In this document: piece after piece, positions 33,326 through 42,417 of the stretch
Position numbering within the stretch: position 1 is the first letter of the stretch
How the letters are laid out: every line of letters begins with the position of its first letter
Origin: Micromonospora rubida
GTDB taxonomy: Bacteria; Actinomycetota; Actinomycetes; Mycobacteriales; Micromonosporaceae
Direction: 5' to 3'
Assembly: GCF_009908295.1 (NCBI RefSeq)
Contig: NZ_JAAALO010000007.1
Span: forward strand, 248,001 to 312,000
DNA length: 64,000 nt
The notes under the pieces: generated by a model
Database searches by the model: none
Told to the model about the DNA's origin: nothing
Seen by the model: only the letters and a program-made list of their open reading frames with translations
Made by a program: the position numbers and the translations under genes

Positions 33326-34237
33326 ATGTTGGCCGTGGTGGTGGGCACCGGGCGGTGCGGCTCGACCCTCGTGCAGGAGCTGCTGTCCCGGCATCCCGGC
33401 GTGGGGTTCGTCTCCGGCGTCGACGACAAGCTGTCCCGGCTCAACCTCACCGGCCGGTTCAACGGGCCGCTGTACCGGCGGTCGGCGCCCCGCCCGGCCG
33501 GCATGACGTCGCTGCGGCACAGCCGCCGGCTGCTGGAACGCGGGCGGCTGCGGGTCGCCCCGTCGGAGGCGTACCAACTGCTGGACCGGCACGTGCTGTC
33601 CGGCTTCTCCCGCCCGTGCCGGGACCTGACCGCCGACGACCTCACCCCGCACGTGGCGCGGCGGCTGCGCGCCTTCTTCGACGCCCGGATCGAGCGGCAG
33701 CGCTGCCCGCTGCTGGTGCACCACGTCACCGGCTGGCCGCGCACCGGGTTCCTCCGGGCGGCCTACCCCGGGCTGCGGGTGGTCAACGTGGTCCGCGACG
33801 GCCGGGCCGTCACCAACTCCTGGCTCCAGATGGGCTGGTGGGACGGCTGGCGCGGCCCCGACAACTGGTACCTCGGGCCGCTGCCGGCCGACCTGCGCCG
33901 GGAGTGGGAGGAGTCCGCCCGGTCCTTCCCGGTGCTCGCCGCGCTCGGCTGGAGGATGCTGATGGCGGCGTTCGCCGACGCCCGGGCCGCGCACCCGCCC
34001 GGCCAGTGGCTGGACGTCCGCTACGAGGACCTGCTCGCCGACCCCCGCGCCGAGGTGGCCCGATTGCTCGACTTCCTCGGGCTGGACTGGACGCCGGCGT
34101 TCGAGCGGGGCTTCGGGCGGTACGAGTTCCCCGCCGGGCGGCGGGTGGCGTACCACGACGAGCTGGGCCCCGAGCAGCTCGCGGCCGTCGAGCGGGCCCT
34201 GGCCGAGCCGCTGCGGCAGTGGGGCTACCGGGACTGA
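33326..34237 (+). CDS. PAPS-dependent sulfotransferase 5
   Basis: 303 aa. ATG 33326 is 4 bp after the previous stop, with GGAGGA upstream. The P-loop VVVGTGRCGSTLVQELL is at the very start, so there is no leader. VVNVVRDGRAVTNSWLQMGWWDG is the 3'-phosphate site, and RYEDLLADPRAEVARLLDFLGL matches the C-terminal family motif. Last gene of the rightward glycosyltransferase-sulfotransferase operon. A short GC stem follows the stop at 34244-34259, too weak to list as a terminator. Confidence 0.87.
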   Translation: MLAVVVGTGRCGSTLVQELLSRHPGVGFVSGVDDKLSRLNLTGRFNGPLYRRSAPRPAGMTSLRHSRRLLERGRLRVAPSEAYQLLDRHVLSGFSRPCRDLTADDLTPHVARRLRAFFDARIERQRCPLLVHHVTGWPRTGFLRAAYPGLRVVNVVRDGRAVTNSWLQMGWWDGWRGPDNWYLGPLPADLRREWEESARSFPVLAALGWRMLMAAFADARAAHPPGQWLDVRYEDLLADPRAEVARLLDFLGLDWTPAFERGFGRYEFPAGRRVAYHDELGPEQLAAVERALAEPLRQWGYRD

Positions 34238-34302
34238 CCGCGTCCCCCGGGCGAGGGGGCCACCCGTCGGACCACGCCCGGCGAAGTTCCTACATGTGCA
34301 GG

Positions 34303-34331
34303 TGGTGACGCCGGTCGCCGGCTCGTAGCGT
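34303..34331 (+). promoter_or_regulatory. Putative promoter of the S15 peptidase
   Basis: TAGCGT at 34326-34331 as -10 and TGGTGA at 34303-34308 as a weak -35, 17 bp apart; the ATG follows 28 bp later behind a good AAGGAGA. Suggestive only. Confidence 0.3.
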
Positions 34332-34359
34332 ACGCAGCCTCGGACCTCAAGGAGACTGC

Positions 34360-36255
34360 ATGGCTACAGTGGGAACGCGCTGGCGCACAGGCGTGGCCGT
34401 ACTGTCCGCGGCGGTGCTCGCCGCCCTCGGCGCGGCGCCGCAGGCGCTGGCGGCGGACGGCCCGCCGGCGATCGTCGTCCAGGACGGCGTCACCCAGCCG
34501 GTGTTCGGCTACGCCGACGCCATCCGGGAACGGCTCTTCATCGACTCCACCTTCGACAGCGACAACGACGGCCTGCGCGACATCATCGCGTTCGACCTGA
34601 TGCGGCCGGCGGCCACCGCGAACGGCCTCAAGGCGCCCGTGGTGATGGACGCCAGCCCCTACTACTCGACGGTCTGCCGGGGCAACGAGTCCGAGTGCAA
34701 GGCGGACCTCGACGGCGACGGGCTGCTGGACAAGTGGCCGCTGTTCTACGACAACTACTTCGTGCCGCGCGGCTACGCGGTCATCCTGCTGGACATGGTC
34801 GGCACCAACAACTCCACCGGCTGCCCGACCACCAACGCCAACCAGGACAACCTGAGCGCCAAGCAGGCCATCAACTGGCTCAACGGCCGGGCCACCGCCC
34901 GCAACGCCGCGGGTGAGGTCGTCAGGGCGGACTGGCACAACGGCAAAACGGGGATGATCGGCAAGTCGTACGACGGCTCGCTGGCCATGGCCACGGCGGT
35001 GACCGGAGTGAAGGGCCTGACCACGGTCGTGCCCATCAGCGGCCCGACCGAGTACTACGACTACGTGCGCAGCAACGGCGTCGTCACCCGGGGCAACAGC
35101 TACGTGGCGTCGCTGGCCAACACGGTCACCAACCCGGAGCGCCGGGAGTACTGCAAGCCGGTGCGCGACGCGCTGGCCGCCGCCGACGGCGACGAGCACG
35201 GCGACTACACCGCCTTCTGGAACGAGCGCAGCTACGTCAAGAAGGTCCCCAACGTCACCGCCAGCGTGCTGCTCTACCACGGCCTCAACGACGACAACGT
35301 CCGGCCGGACCACTTCAGCAAGTTCTGGTACGCCCTGGCGGAGAACAACGTGCCGCGCAAGCTGTGGCTGTCCCAGGAGGGCCACGTCGACCCGTTCGAC
35401 TCGCGCCGCGCGGTGTGGGTGTCGACGCTGCACCGGTGGTTCGACTTCTGGCTCCAGGGCGTCGCCAACGGCATCATGGACGAGCCGCGGGTGGACCTGG
35501 AGCGGTCCGCCGACGTGTGGGAGACCCACGCCGACTGGCCGGTGCCCGGCAAGGCCGACACCGAGGTGTTCCTCCAGCCCGGCACCACCGGCGCGGGCGG
35601 CCTCGGGCTGGTGCCGACCACGAAGCCGGCGACCGGGGCGTTCCAGGACAGCCGCACGCAGAGCCAGAACACCATGATCCTCAACCCGGACGTGGTGCAG
35701 CCCAACCGGCTGGCCTTCCTCTCCGAGCCGCTCACCGCGCCGCTGCACATCTCCGGCACCCCGACCGTGCAGCTGCGGGCCTCCGCCGACCAGACCGACA
35801 CCAACCTCGGGGCGATCCTGGTCGACTACGGCACCGACGAGCGGGTCGCGCACCGGGCCTCCGGCGAGGGAATCATCACCCTGACCACGGAGGACTGCTG
35901 GGGCGAGAGCAGCCCGACGGACGACGGCTGCTACAAGCAGACGGCGAAGCGGGTGGCCACGGCCGACTACGAGCTGGTCACCAAGGGTGTCATGGACGCC
36001 CAGAACCGGCAGTCGATCCGCGTCGCCGTGCCGCTGGTGCAGGGGGAGTCGTACAACTTCAGCTTCCCGCTGCTGCCGGAGGACTACGTCTTCAAGCCCG
36101 GCCACCGGATCGGCGTGATCATCGTGGCCAGCTACCCGCAGTACTCCAGCCAGGCGGACACCACCGCCGCGAACCTGCGGGTCGCGCTGAAGAGCAGCAA
36201 GGTCGTCCTGCCCGTGGTCGGCGGCACCGCCGCCGCGCACGCCGCCGGCCTCTGA
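34360..36255 (+). CDS. Secreted S15 / CocE-family Xaa-Pro dipeptidyl-peptidase-like hydrolase
   Basis: 631-aa exported alpha/beta hydrolase. The signal peptide ends near ALA at residue 31. The catalytic Ser203 is in GKSYDGSLA (GxSYxG of X-Pro dipeptidyl-peptidases), the acid Asp311 in HGLNDDNV and His342 in EGHVDPF. The C-terminal beta-sandwich (about 385-600), with PLHISGTPTVQLRASADQ, is the usual PepX_C/CocE domain. Probably removes X-Pro dipeptides or hydrolyses an ester outside the cell. A long perfect hairpin follows. No link to the polysaccharide genes is evident beyond position. Confidence 0.9.
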   Translation: MATVGTRWRTGVAVLSAAVLAALGAAPQALAADGPPAIVVQDGVTQPVFGYADAIRERLFIDSTFDSDNDGLRDIIAFDLMRPAATANGLKAPVVMDASPYYSTVCRGNESECKADLDGDGLLDKWPLFYDNYFVPRGYAVILLDMVGTNNSTGCPTTNANQDNLSAKQAINWLNGRATARNAAGEVVRADWHNGKTGMIGKSYDGSLAMATAVTGVKGLTTVVPISGPTEYYDYVRSNGVVTRGNSYVASLANTVTNPERREYCKPVRDALAAADGDEHGDYTAFWNERSYVKKVPNVTASVLLYHGLNDDNVRPDHFSKFWYALAENNVPRKLWLSQEGHVDPFDSRRAVWVSTLHRWFDFWLQGVANGIMDEPRVDLERSADVWETHADWPVPGKADTEVFLQPGTTGAGGLGLVPTTKPATGAFQDSRTQSQNTMILNPDVVQPNRLAFLSEPLTAPLHISGTPTVQLRASADQTDTNLGAILVDYGTDERVAHRASGEGIITLTTEDCWGESSPTDDGCYKQTAKRVATADYELVTKGVMDAQNRQSIRVAVPLVQGESYNFSFPLLPEDYVFKPGHRIGVIIVASYPQYSSQADTTAANLRVALKSSKVVLPVVGGTAAAHAAGL

Positions 36256-36288
36256 CCGGCTGACCGGCGGGCCGCCCGGCCCGCCACC

Positions 36289-36343
36289 GGGGCGGCCCGG
36301 CGATCGACCCTCTGCGGAGGACCGTCGATCGCCGGGCCGTCCC
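36289..36343 (+). terminator. Very stable hairpin after the S15 peptidase
   Basis: CGGCCCGGCGATCGAC (36293-36308) and its exact complement (36324-36339) around a 15-nt loop, extended by a G:T pair and three G:C pairs to 20 bp. It starts 34 bp after the stop and is the longest stem I found in the window. Confidence 0.8.
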
Positions 36344-36356
36344 GCTTCGTCGGCGG

Positions 36357-37178
36357 GTGCGGGGCGGGTGGCTACCCTTGCCGGGGAAGCCGCCGAGGGG
36401 AGGACACACGTCGCCGACCGCCACCGTGCTCGTGGTCTTCGGCCGCGGCGTGCTGCGTTCCGGGGACACCTGGGCGCTCACCCCGGCCAGCGTCGCCCGC
36501 GTGCAGGCCGCGGTGGAATACGTCGCCGCGAACGAGGCGTCCTTCGCCCGCGCCGCCGGGCAGGGACGGACGCCCCGGATCGTGTTCAGCGGCGGCTGGG
36601 CGGAGGCCGCCGAGGGGGCCCAGCCCCCGCCGCAGGGGTGGCGGGAGGGCGACCTGATGCTGCGCCGGGCGCTCGCCGCCGGCCTCGACCGGCACGCGGA
36701 GCTGCGCGCCGAGACGCGGTCGCGCAGCACGCTGGAGAATCTCCTGCACACCGTCGAGGACGGTCTGCTCGACGGGCACGCCTTCGGCCCGGGGCAGCCG
36801 CTGGGCATCGTCTCGCACACCTGGCACCTGCCCCGGATCAGGTATCTGGCCCGCCGGGCCCTCGGGCTGCGCGGCGGGGCGCTGCTCGACGTCCACGCCC
36901 GCGGCGGGGAGGCGCTGCCGAGGTGGTGGCGCGAGCCGGCCGCCCGGATCGCGTCCCGGCTGTGGTTCCTCGGGGCCCGCGACGCGGCGGGCCTGCTGCG
37001 CCGGGAACGCCGGCTGGTGGCGTCGATGCGCCGCGTCGATCGGCTGGCATGCCGCCGCCGGGACGCGGCGGGCGGAGACCGCGCCGTGGTCCCGCCCCGA
37101 CCCGGTCCGGGTGCCGCCGACGCGGGCGTGCCCGCGCCCGGACCAGGTCCGGAGAAACCGCCGCGGCGGAGCATGTGA
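36357..37178 (+). CDS. YdcF/DUF218-like protein
   Basis: About 273 aa. DUF218 features: VLVVFGRGVLRSG near the start, RIVFSGGWAEAAEG, an ETRSRSTLENLLHT motif (conserved Arg/Ser/Thr-x-Glu-N), and IVSHTWHLPRIRYLARRAL. YdcF-type proteins bind S-adenosylmethionine-like nucleotides and some act in envelope sugar metabolism. The start is uncertain: GTG 36357 is used, but the best ribosome-site-like GGGGAGG (36397-36403) precedes a GTG near 36424. The C-terminal 50 residues are Arg/Pro-rich. Followed by a glycosyltransferase gene. Confidence 0.75.
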   Translation: MRGGWLPLPGKPPRGGHTSPTATVLVVFGRGVLRSGDTWALTPASVARVQAAVEYVAANEASFARAAGQGRTPRIVFSGGWAEAAEGAQPPPQGWREGDLMLRRALAAGLDRHAELRAETRSRSTLENLLHTVEDGLLDGHAFGPGQPLGIVSHTWHLPRIRYLARRALGLRGGALLDVHARGGEALPRWWREPAARIASRLWFLGARDAAGLLRRERRLVASMRRVDRLACRRRDAAGGDRAVVPPRPGPGAADAGVPAPGPGPEKPPRRSM

Positions 37179-37330
37179 CGGACGGCCGCCGACGGGGTAC
37201 AGGCTCCCGAGCTACCGCATCGACCTCGATGAGGACGACGGTCGCGGCGACGTCGAGGAGGTCACGTGGACAGGATGGACGGTCCTTCGGGCGGACGAGC
37301 CGGGTGCGGCGCCGCCGCGGGCGTACCCGG

Positions 37331-38092
37331 GTGTGGCGTGGGCGGGCGGCGGTGATCGTCCTCGCCCCGGTGTACGAGCCGGGTCCCCGCCTGCCCGAGT
37401 TCGTCGCCGAGCTGCGCGACGCCGCTCCCGGCGTCCACGTCGTCGTGGTGGACGACGGCAGCGGACCGGCGTCCGCCCGGGTCCTCGACGAGGCGCGTGA
37501 CCTCGGCTGCACCGTTCTGCGGCACGGGACGAACCGGGGCAAGGGCGTGGCCCTGAGGACGGGGTTCCGGCACGTGGCGCGCGCGTGCCCGGGCCACGAC
37601 GTGGTGTGCGCCGACGCCGACGGCCAGCACGGCGTCGCCGACGTCCTGCGCGTGGCCCGGCGCGTCGAGGAGACCGGCGTGATGGTGCTGGGCGTACGGC
37701 GGTTCGACGGCGAGGTGCCGGTGCGCAGCAGGGCCGGCAACGGCCTCACCCGGCTGCTGTTCCGCGCCGCGACCGGTCGCCCCGTGCGGGACACCCAGAC
37801 CGGGCTGCGGGCGTACCCGCACGGCCTGCTCGACTGGTTGCTCACGGTCCCCGGCGAGCGCTTCGAGTACGAGATGAACGTCCTGCTGTATGCCGTCCGG
37901 GCCGGCCAGCCCATCGCGCAGACCACGATCGCCACCAGGTACGTGGCCGACAACGCCTCGTCGCACTTCGGGTCGATCACCGACTCCGTGCGGATCTACC
38001 TGCCCCTGCTGCGGTTCGCCGCCTCGGCCCTGCTGACCCCGACCGGGCGCCCCGGCCGGCCCAGCACCGAGACGGCATCCACCAAGACATGA
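37331..38092 (+). CDS. GT2-family (dolichyl-phosphate-sugar synthase-like) glycosyltransferase
   Basis: About 253 aa, GT-A fold. VIVLAPVYEPGPRLPEFV starts the domain; VVVVDDGSGPASARVL is the nucleotide-binding strand, DVVCADADGQHGVAD carries the DxD metal motif, and VRDTQTGLRAYPHGLL is the acceptor region typical of polyprenyl-phosphate glycosyltransferases. Hydrophobic tail LLRFAASALL may touch the membrane. The start is not well fixed: GTG 37331 or 37352 fit the domain start; longer in-frame starts (ATG 37229) lack ribosome sites. Convergent with the NRPS gene, 10 bp apart. It could make a lipid-linked sugar for the polysaccharide genes. Confidence 0.75.
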   Translation: MWRGRAAVIVLAPVYEPGPRLPEFVAELRDAAPGVHVVVVDDGSGPASARVLDEARDLGCTVLRHGTNRGKGVALRTGFRHVARACPGHDVVCADADGQHGVADVLRVARRVEETGVMVLGVRRFDGEVPVRSRAGNGLTRLLFRAATGRPVRDTQTGLRAYPHGLLDWLLTVPGERFEYEMNVLLYAVRAGQPIAQTTIATRYVADNASSHFGSITDSVRIYLPLLRFAASALLTPTGRPGRPSTETASTKT

Positions 38093-38102
38093 CAAAGCAG
38101 TA

Positions 38103-41100
38103 TTAGGAGCCCACGTCGAGCTGACTCAGCCGGGCGGCGGGGTGGGCGGTCACCTGCTCCAGTAGGCGTCCCAGGCCGCCCACGAGGCGTTCGACGGTTT
38201 CCCGGTGGAACAGGTCGACGCGGTACTCCACGGCGCCGCGCACCCCCTGCGGCCGGCCGTCCGCGTCGCGCCGTTCCGCGAACCGGTACGACAGATCGAA
38301 CGCCGAGGCGTGGCTGCCGATCGGCTCCGCCTGCACGCCGAGCCCGGGTAGGGCGACGCCGGATGGGATCGTGGGTCGGGTTCCCGTCCTGACCTGGGCC
38401 AGCGGGTGCCGGCCGGCCGGGTGCACCGGGTCGAGCTGCTCGGCCAGCCGTTCGAAGGGCAGATCCTGGTGCTGGTGTGCGGCCAGTTCCGTGGCCCGCA
38501 CCCGGACCAGCAGTTCCGCGAAGGTCGGGTCCCCGGCGGTGTCGACCCGAGTGACCAGCGTGTTGACGAAGCGTCCGACGAGCCGGTCCAGGGCGGCCTC
38601 GGCCCGACCGGGCACCGTGACCGCGAACGGCAGATCGGTGCCCGCCCCGGACCGGGTCAGCAGTGCGGCCACCGCTGCCGTGAGCACCATGCCGACGGTC
38701 GTGCCGCCGGCCCCGGCCAGTCCGGCGAGCCGGACATGCAGGTCGGCGTCGATGTCGACCGGGACCAGGTCGACGGGGGACCGCGAGCCGGTCGGCCGGG
38801 CCCGGTCGAACGGCAGCTCCAGTGCGTGCGGAATGCCGTCCAGGTATCCCTTCCAGAAGGCCAACTGCCGCGCCGTGACGCTGCCCGGGTCGTCGGCGTC
38901 GCCCAGCAGATCCCGCTGCCAGAGGACGTGGTCGGCGTACTCCACGGGCAACGGCTGCCAGTGCGGCGCGCGGCCGGCGAGCCGGGCACCGTACGCCTCG
39001 GTCAGGTCGCGCAGCAGCGGATGCCAGGACCACTCGTCGGCGGCGATGTGGTGCAGGACGAGCACGAGCGCCGAGCGGTCCTCGTCCACGAGGAACAGCC
39101 TGGCCCGTACGGCGGGGTGCCGCTGGAGGTCGAAGGGCTCCTGGGCGACGGCCGTGACGGAGTCGGCCAGCTTCTCCGCGCTCACGTGCTCGACGACCAG
39201 GGGCGGCCGGACCGAGGTGGCGTCGACGATCCGCGCGACAGGTCCCCCCTGGTGCTGCGGGAACAGGGTGCGGAGTACGGCGTGCCGGCGTACGACATCG
39301 GCGAGCGCGGCGTCGAGCGCCGCCACGTCGACCCGACCGCTGAGGTGGAGGACGTACGCCCCGTGATCGGCCGGGGAGGTGCCGGGCGTCCGATGGCGGA
39401 GCCAGAGGTGTCGCTGCGCGTGCGACAGGGGCACCACGTCGCCGTCGGTACGCCGGGTCAGCGGCGGACGACCGGTCGCGGCGGTGATCTTCGCGGTGAT
39501 CGCGGCGACGGTGGGCGACTCGAACAGCTCCTGGATGCTCACCTCCAGCCCGAGGACCGCCCTGATCCGGGTGACCAGGCGGACAGCGGTGAGCGAGTGT
39601 CCCCCCAGCACGAAGAAGTTGTCGTCCGGGTCCACCACGGGACGGCCGAGCACCTGGGCAAAGAGCTGACAGAGCAGCTCCTCCACCAACGACCGTGGCG
39701 CGCGACCGGTGGTGGCGGCGAGGGTCGGCTCCGGCAGGGCCGCCCGGTCGAGCTTTCCGTTGACGGTGTGGGGCAGCGCGTCCAGCGGTACGAATGCCGC
39801 CGGCACCATGTAGCCGGGCAGGACCAGCGAGAGATCGTCGCGGAGCCGGCGCTGGTCCGGCGCGGTCCCGTCGGTGGGCACGACGTATCCGACCAGGCCC
39901 TCGTCCCCGGTCGGCAGGGTGCGGACGGCCACCGCGCCGGCGCGTACCGCCGGATGCCGGGCCAGCGCCGCCTCGACCTCGCCGAGCTCGATCCGGAACC
40001 CGCGGATCTTGACCTGGTCGTCGGCCCGGCCCAGGTACTCGATGTCGCCGTCCGGGCGGAGCCGGGCGAGGTCACCCGAACGGTAGCCACGGATCGCCCG
40101 CCCGTCGGCGTCGGTCAGCTCGACGAACCGTTGCCGGGTCAGCTCGGGCTGCGCGTGGTACCCGAGCCCGACACCCGGACCGATGACGACGATCTCGCCC
40201 ACCTCGCCTGGTGGCACCGGACGGAGCTGGTCGTCGGCCAGCAGGAACGAGGAGTTCGGCAGCGGTACCCCGATGAGGCTGGCCCCCTGGCGCAGGTCGG
40301 TTTCGCGGACCCGGCGGTAGGAGGCGTGGACGGTCGTCTCGGTGATGCCGTACATGTTGATCAGCTCGACCGCCTCGTCGCCGTACTTGGCGACCCACGG
40401 CGCCAGGCTGGAGAAGCGCAGCGCCTCGCCGCCGAACACGACCCGACGCACCGACAACCTGTCGTCGTGCCGCTGCTCCTCGGCGACCAGCTGGGTGAAG
40501 GCGGTCGGCGTCTGGCTGAGCACCGTCACTCCCCGGTCCCGCAGCAGCCGCCGGAACGCGGCCGGGTCCTGGACGGCGGGCTCCGGTACGACGACCACGG
40601 AACCGCCGTGGAGCAGCGCCCCCCACATCTCCCAGACGGCGAAGTCGAAGGCGAAGGAGTGGAACATCGACCACACGTCGTGAGCGTCGAACGCGAAGAG
40701 GGAGTCCGTCGAGTCGAACAGGTGCAGGACGTTGCCGTGCGATATCCGTACGCCCCGGGGCTGGCCGGTCGTGCCCGAGGTGAAGATCATGTACGCGCAG
40801 GCGGAGGAGTCCACCGACGGCGGCGAGTAGCGCAGGTCCCCTGGCCGATCGTGGTCCAGCCGGATCACCGCGGTGCCCGGCGGCAGGTTGCCCGCCAGGT
40901 CGCTCGTCGTGATGACCAGGGCGGGCTCGGCCACGGCGAGGACGCGTTCCAGCCGCGCCCGAGGGCTCGCCGGGTCGAGCGGAACGTACGAGCAGCCCGC
41001 CTTGATCACCGCGACCGCCGCCAGGACCAGGTCGGCGGTGCGGGGCAGGAAGATGCCGACGTGGGCTCCAGGGTCGACGGTCCGGGCCTGAAGTTGCGCG

Positions 41101-41261
41101 GCCACCGCCTCGGCGGCCCGGTCCAGCTCGGCGTACGTGAGCACCCGCCCGTCCGCGATGACGGCTGTCCGGTCGGGATGACGACGCACGGAGTGGGTGA
41201 ATCCGGCCAGCAGGGTCTCGGCCCAGCCGCCGACACCACGGCGCGATTCGGTTGGGGGCAT
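38103..41261 (-). CDS. NRPS module A-T-C, threonine-like specificity
   Basis: 1052 aa. Adenylation domain (about 15-510): FTSGTTGQPRG, FDFAVWEMWGALLHGG, NMYGITETTVHASYR, YRSGDLARL and VNGKLD. Reading the ten specificity positions against GrsA gives D-F-W-S-V-G-M-V-H-K, matching the threonine code DFWNIGMVHK at eight of ten. Carrier domain about 528-595 (FFVLGGHSLTAV). Condensation domain about 615-1050 with HHIAADEWSW, the HHxxxD active site. Ending in C with no following T suggests the C works in trans with a carrier on another subunit. The second ATG (41261) has AAGG 6 bp upstream. Sole NRPS gene on the minus strand; divergent from the operon at 41596. Confidence 0.93.
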   Translation of the reverse strand: MPPTESRRGVGGWAETLLAGFTHSVRRHPDRTAVIADGRVLTYAELDRAAEAVAAQLQARTVDPGAHVGIFLPRTADLVLAAVAVIKAGCSYVPLDPASPRARLERVLAVAEPALVITTSDLAGNLPPGTAVIRLDHDRPGDLRYSPPSVDSSACAYMIFTSGTTGQPRGVRISHGNVLHLFDSTDSLFAFDAHDVWSMFHSFAFDFAVWEMWGALLHGGSVVVVPEPAVQDPAAFRRLLRDRGVTVLSQTPTAFTQLVAEEQRHDDRLSVRRVVFGGEALRFSSLAPWVAKYGDEAVELINMYGITETTVHASYRRVRETDLRQGASLIGVPLPNSSFLLADDQLRPVPPGEVGEIVVIGPGVGLGYHAQPELTRQRFVELTDADGRAIRGYRSGDLARLRPDGDIEYLGRADDQVKIRGFRIELGEVEAALARHPAVRAGAVAVRTLPTGDEGLVGYVVPTDGTAPDQRRLRDDLSLVLPGYMVPAAFVPLDALPHTVNGKLDRAALPEPTLAATTGRAPRSLVEELLCQLFAQVLGRPVVDPDDNFFVLGGHSLTAVRLVTRIRAVLGLEVSIQELFESPTVAAITAKITAATGRPPLTRRTDGDVVPLSHAQRHLWLRHRTPGTSPADHGAYVLHLSGRVDVAALDAALADVVRRHAVLRTLFPQHQGGPVARIVDATSVRPPLVVEHVSAEKLADSVTAVAQEPFDLQRHPAVRARLFLVDEDRSALVLVLHHIAADEWSWHPLLRDLTEAYGARLAGRAPHWQPLPVEYADHVLWQRDLLGDADDPGSVTARQLAFWKGYLDGIPHALELPFDRARPTGSRSPVDLVPVDIDADLHVRLAGLAGAGGTTVGMVLTAAVAALLTRSGAGTDLPFAVTVPGRAEAALDRLVGRFVNTLVTRVDTAGDPTFAELLVRVRATELAAHQHQDLPFERLAEQLDPVHPAGRHPLAQVRTGTRPTIPSGVALPGLGVQAEPIGSHASAFDLSYRFAERRDADGRPQGVRGAVEYRVDLFHRETVERLVGGLGRLLEQVTAHPAARLSQLDVGS

Positions 41262-41429
41262 GCTCATCCTTCACTCGCGGTGACGCAAGCACGGCGCTGG
41301 CGGTGAGCCCGGCCAGTTCGGCGGTGCCTGCTCGGCAGTGCCGATGCGGCACGGCCCAGGCGCGCACCGGAGAACAGAAGCCCGGCGAATTCCCAGATCA
41401 TGTCGTTGATGCGGCGGCCTGTCTTCAAC

Positions 41430-41465
41430 CGATGGTGGAGGACGTGCGCCCCGCCTCCACCATCG
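41430..41465. promoter_or_regulatory. 12-bp perfect inverted repeat in the divergent NRPS promoter region
   Basis: CGATGGTGGAGG (41430-41441) and its complement (41454-41465) around 12 nt. GTGGAGG recurs at 41466 and 41484. Part of a 328-bp region without genes between the minus-strand NRPS and the plus-strand operon; a likely operator for one of the three cluster regulators. Confidence 0.55.
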
Positions 41466-41515
41466 GTGGAGGCCCGGCACCGGGTGGAGGTCCGTGACCG
41501 GCGACCGGATCCCGC

Positions 41516-41544
41516 CTTCCACGCCGGTTCCACAGTGGTTCCAC
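41516..41544 (+). promoter_or_regulatory. Triple TTCCAC heptamer repeat with 11-bp period (SARP operator candidate)
   Basis: CTTCCAC (41516), GTTCCAC (41527) and GTTCCAC (41538), spaced by 4 bp. This is the direct-repeat layout bound by SARP activators such as ActII-ORF4. It ends 51 bp before the first gene of the operon. The SARP gene at 49791-51479 is the obvious candidate binder. Confidence 0.6.
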
Positions 41545-41595
41545 AGCCGAGTGCTTCACTGGGCCGAGATCCATTGACGAAAGAGAGTGTGCCGC

Positions 41596-42417
41596 ATGGC
41601 GCTGGAGCCAATGACGCGTGGGCTGTGGCGGTATCGCGGCGTTGCCGGCGAGCCCAGCCGCCCGGCCACCCGTACCGTGGTGGTGGCGCCGTACGGCGGC
41701 GGCAGCGCCTACTCCGTGCACGAGTTGCTGCGGCACGTGGCGCCCGCCGCCGACGAGACGCTCGTCCTGCAGTACCCGGGACGGGGGCCACGCATCGGTG
41801 AGCCGCCCACGGCCAGCCTGCACGATCTCGCCGACCAGCTGGCGCAGGACATCGACCAGCACACCGTCGGCAACCTGGTGCTCCTCGGGCACAGCCTGGG
41901 CGGGCTGCTCTGCTTCGAGCTGGCACACCGGCTCACCCGCTCCGGCCGCCACGTCGAACTCGTGGTGATCTCGTCGGCCCAACCGACGGCGTTCAAGACA
42001 CTGTGCGCCGACGAGATCGAATCACGCGGCGTCGAACAGTGGGTCGCCGTCCTCCGGGAGGAGAACGCCGTCACCGAGGAGATCCTCGACGCCCCGGAGA
42101 TGCTGCGCCTCGCGATCCAGGCGATCCGCTCCGACACGCTGCTGGCCGCGCGGCACGTCGAGTCGCCGCAGCCCCTGCCCTGCCCGATGTTGATCGTCGG
42201 AGGCGACGCCGACCCCGACATCACTCCCGAGCACCTGCGTGGCTGGGAGGCCCTGACCCTCGGGCCGGCGACCACCGTCCTGCTGCCCGGCGACCACTTC
42301 TACTACCGCGACCGGGCGGCGGAGCTCGGCGATCTCATCCGCCGGCAGCTACCCCTGCTGTGCGGGACCGGCTCGGCACCGATGGGCCCGACGCAGGGAG
42401 CGAGTCGTGAAGCGTAA
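41596..42417 (+). CDS. Type II (external) thioesterase, Ser nucleophile
   Basis: 273-aa alpha/beta hydrolase. ATG 41596 is preferred because GAGAG sits 8 bp before it; an upstream GTG has none. Nucleophile Ser100 in GHSLGGLL, acid region VGGDADPDI, and His in LPGDHFYY complete the triad. Early motifs VVVAPYGGGSAYS and LQYPGRG are typical of NRPS/PKS external thioesterases, which remove mis-primed or stalled acyl groups from carrier proteins. First gene of a seven-gene overlapping operon, directly after the operator array. The next gene overlaps its end by 11 bp and encodes a second thioesterase. Confidence 0.9.
   Translation: MALEPMTRGLWRYRGVAGEPSRPATRTVVVAPYGGGSAYSVHELLRHVAPAADETLVLQYPGRGPRIGEPPTASLHDLADQLAQDIDQHTVGNLVLLGHSLGGLLCFELAHRLTRSGRHVELVVISSAQPTAFKTLCADEIESRGVEQWVAVLREENAVTEEILDAPEMLRLAIQAIRSDTLLAARHVESPQPLPCPMLIVGGDADPDITPEHLRGWEALTLGPATTVLLPGDHFYYRDRAAELGDLIRRQLPLLCGTGSAPMGPTQGASREA

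Noticed and set aside
34238..34262. Terminator after sulfotransferase 5.
   Set aside because: The CCCCC/GGGGG stem is only 5 bp, too weak to call.
38406..41306. Very long open frame antisense to the A-T-C NRPS gene.
   Set aside because: It has no ribosome site, no domain signal and an amino-acid composition expected from a high-GC gene read on the opposite strand.
41268..41595. A small gene in the 328-bp gap between the NRPS and the thioesterase.
   Set aside because: The possible frames lack ribosome sites and the region is filled by repeats that fit an operator.
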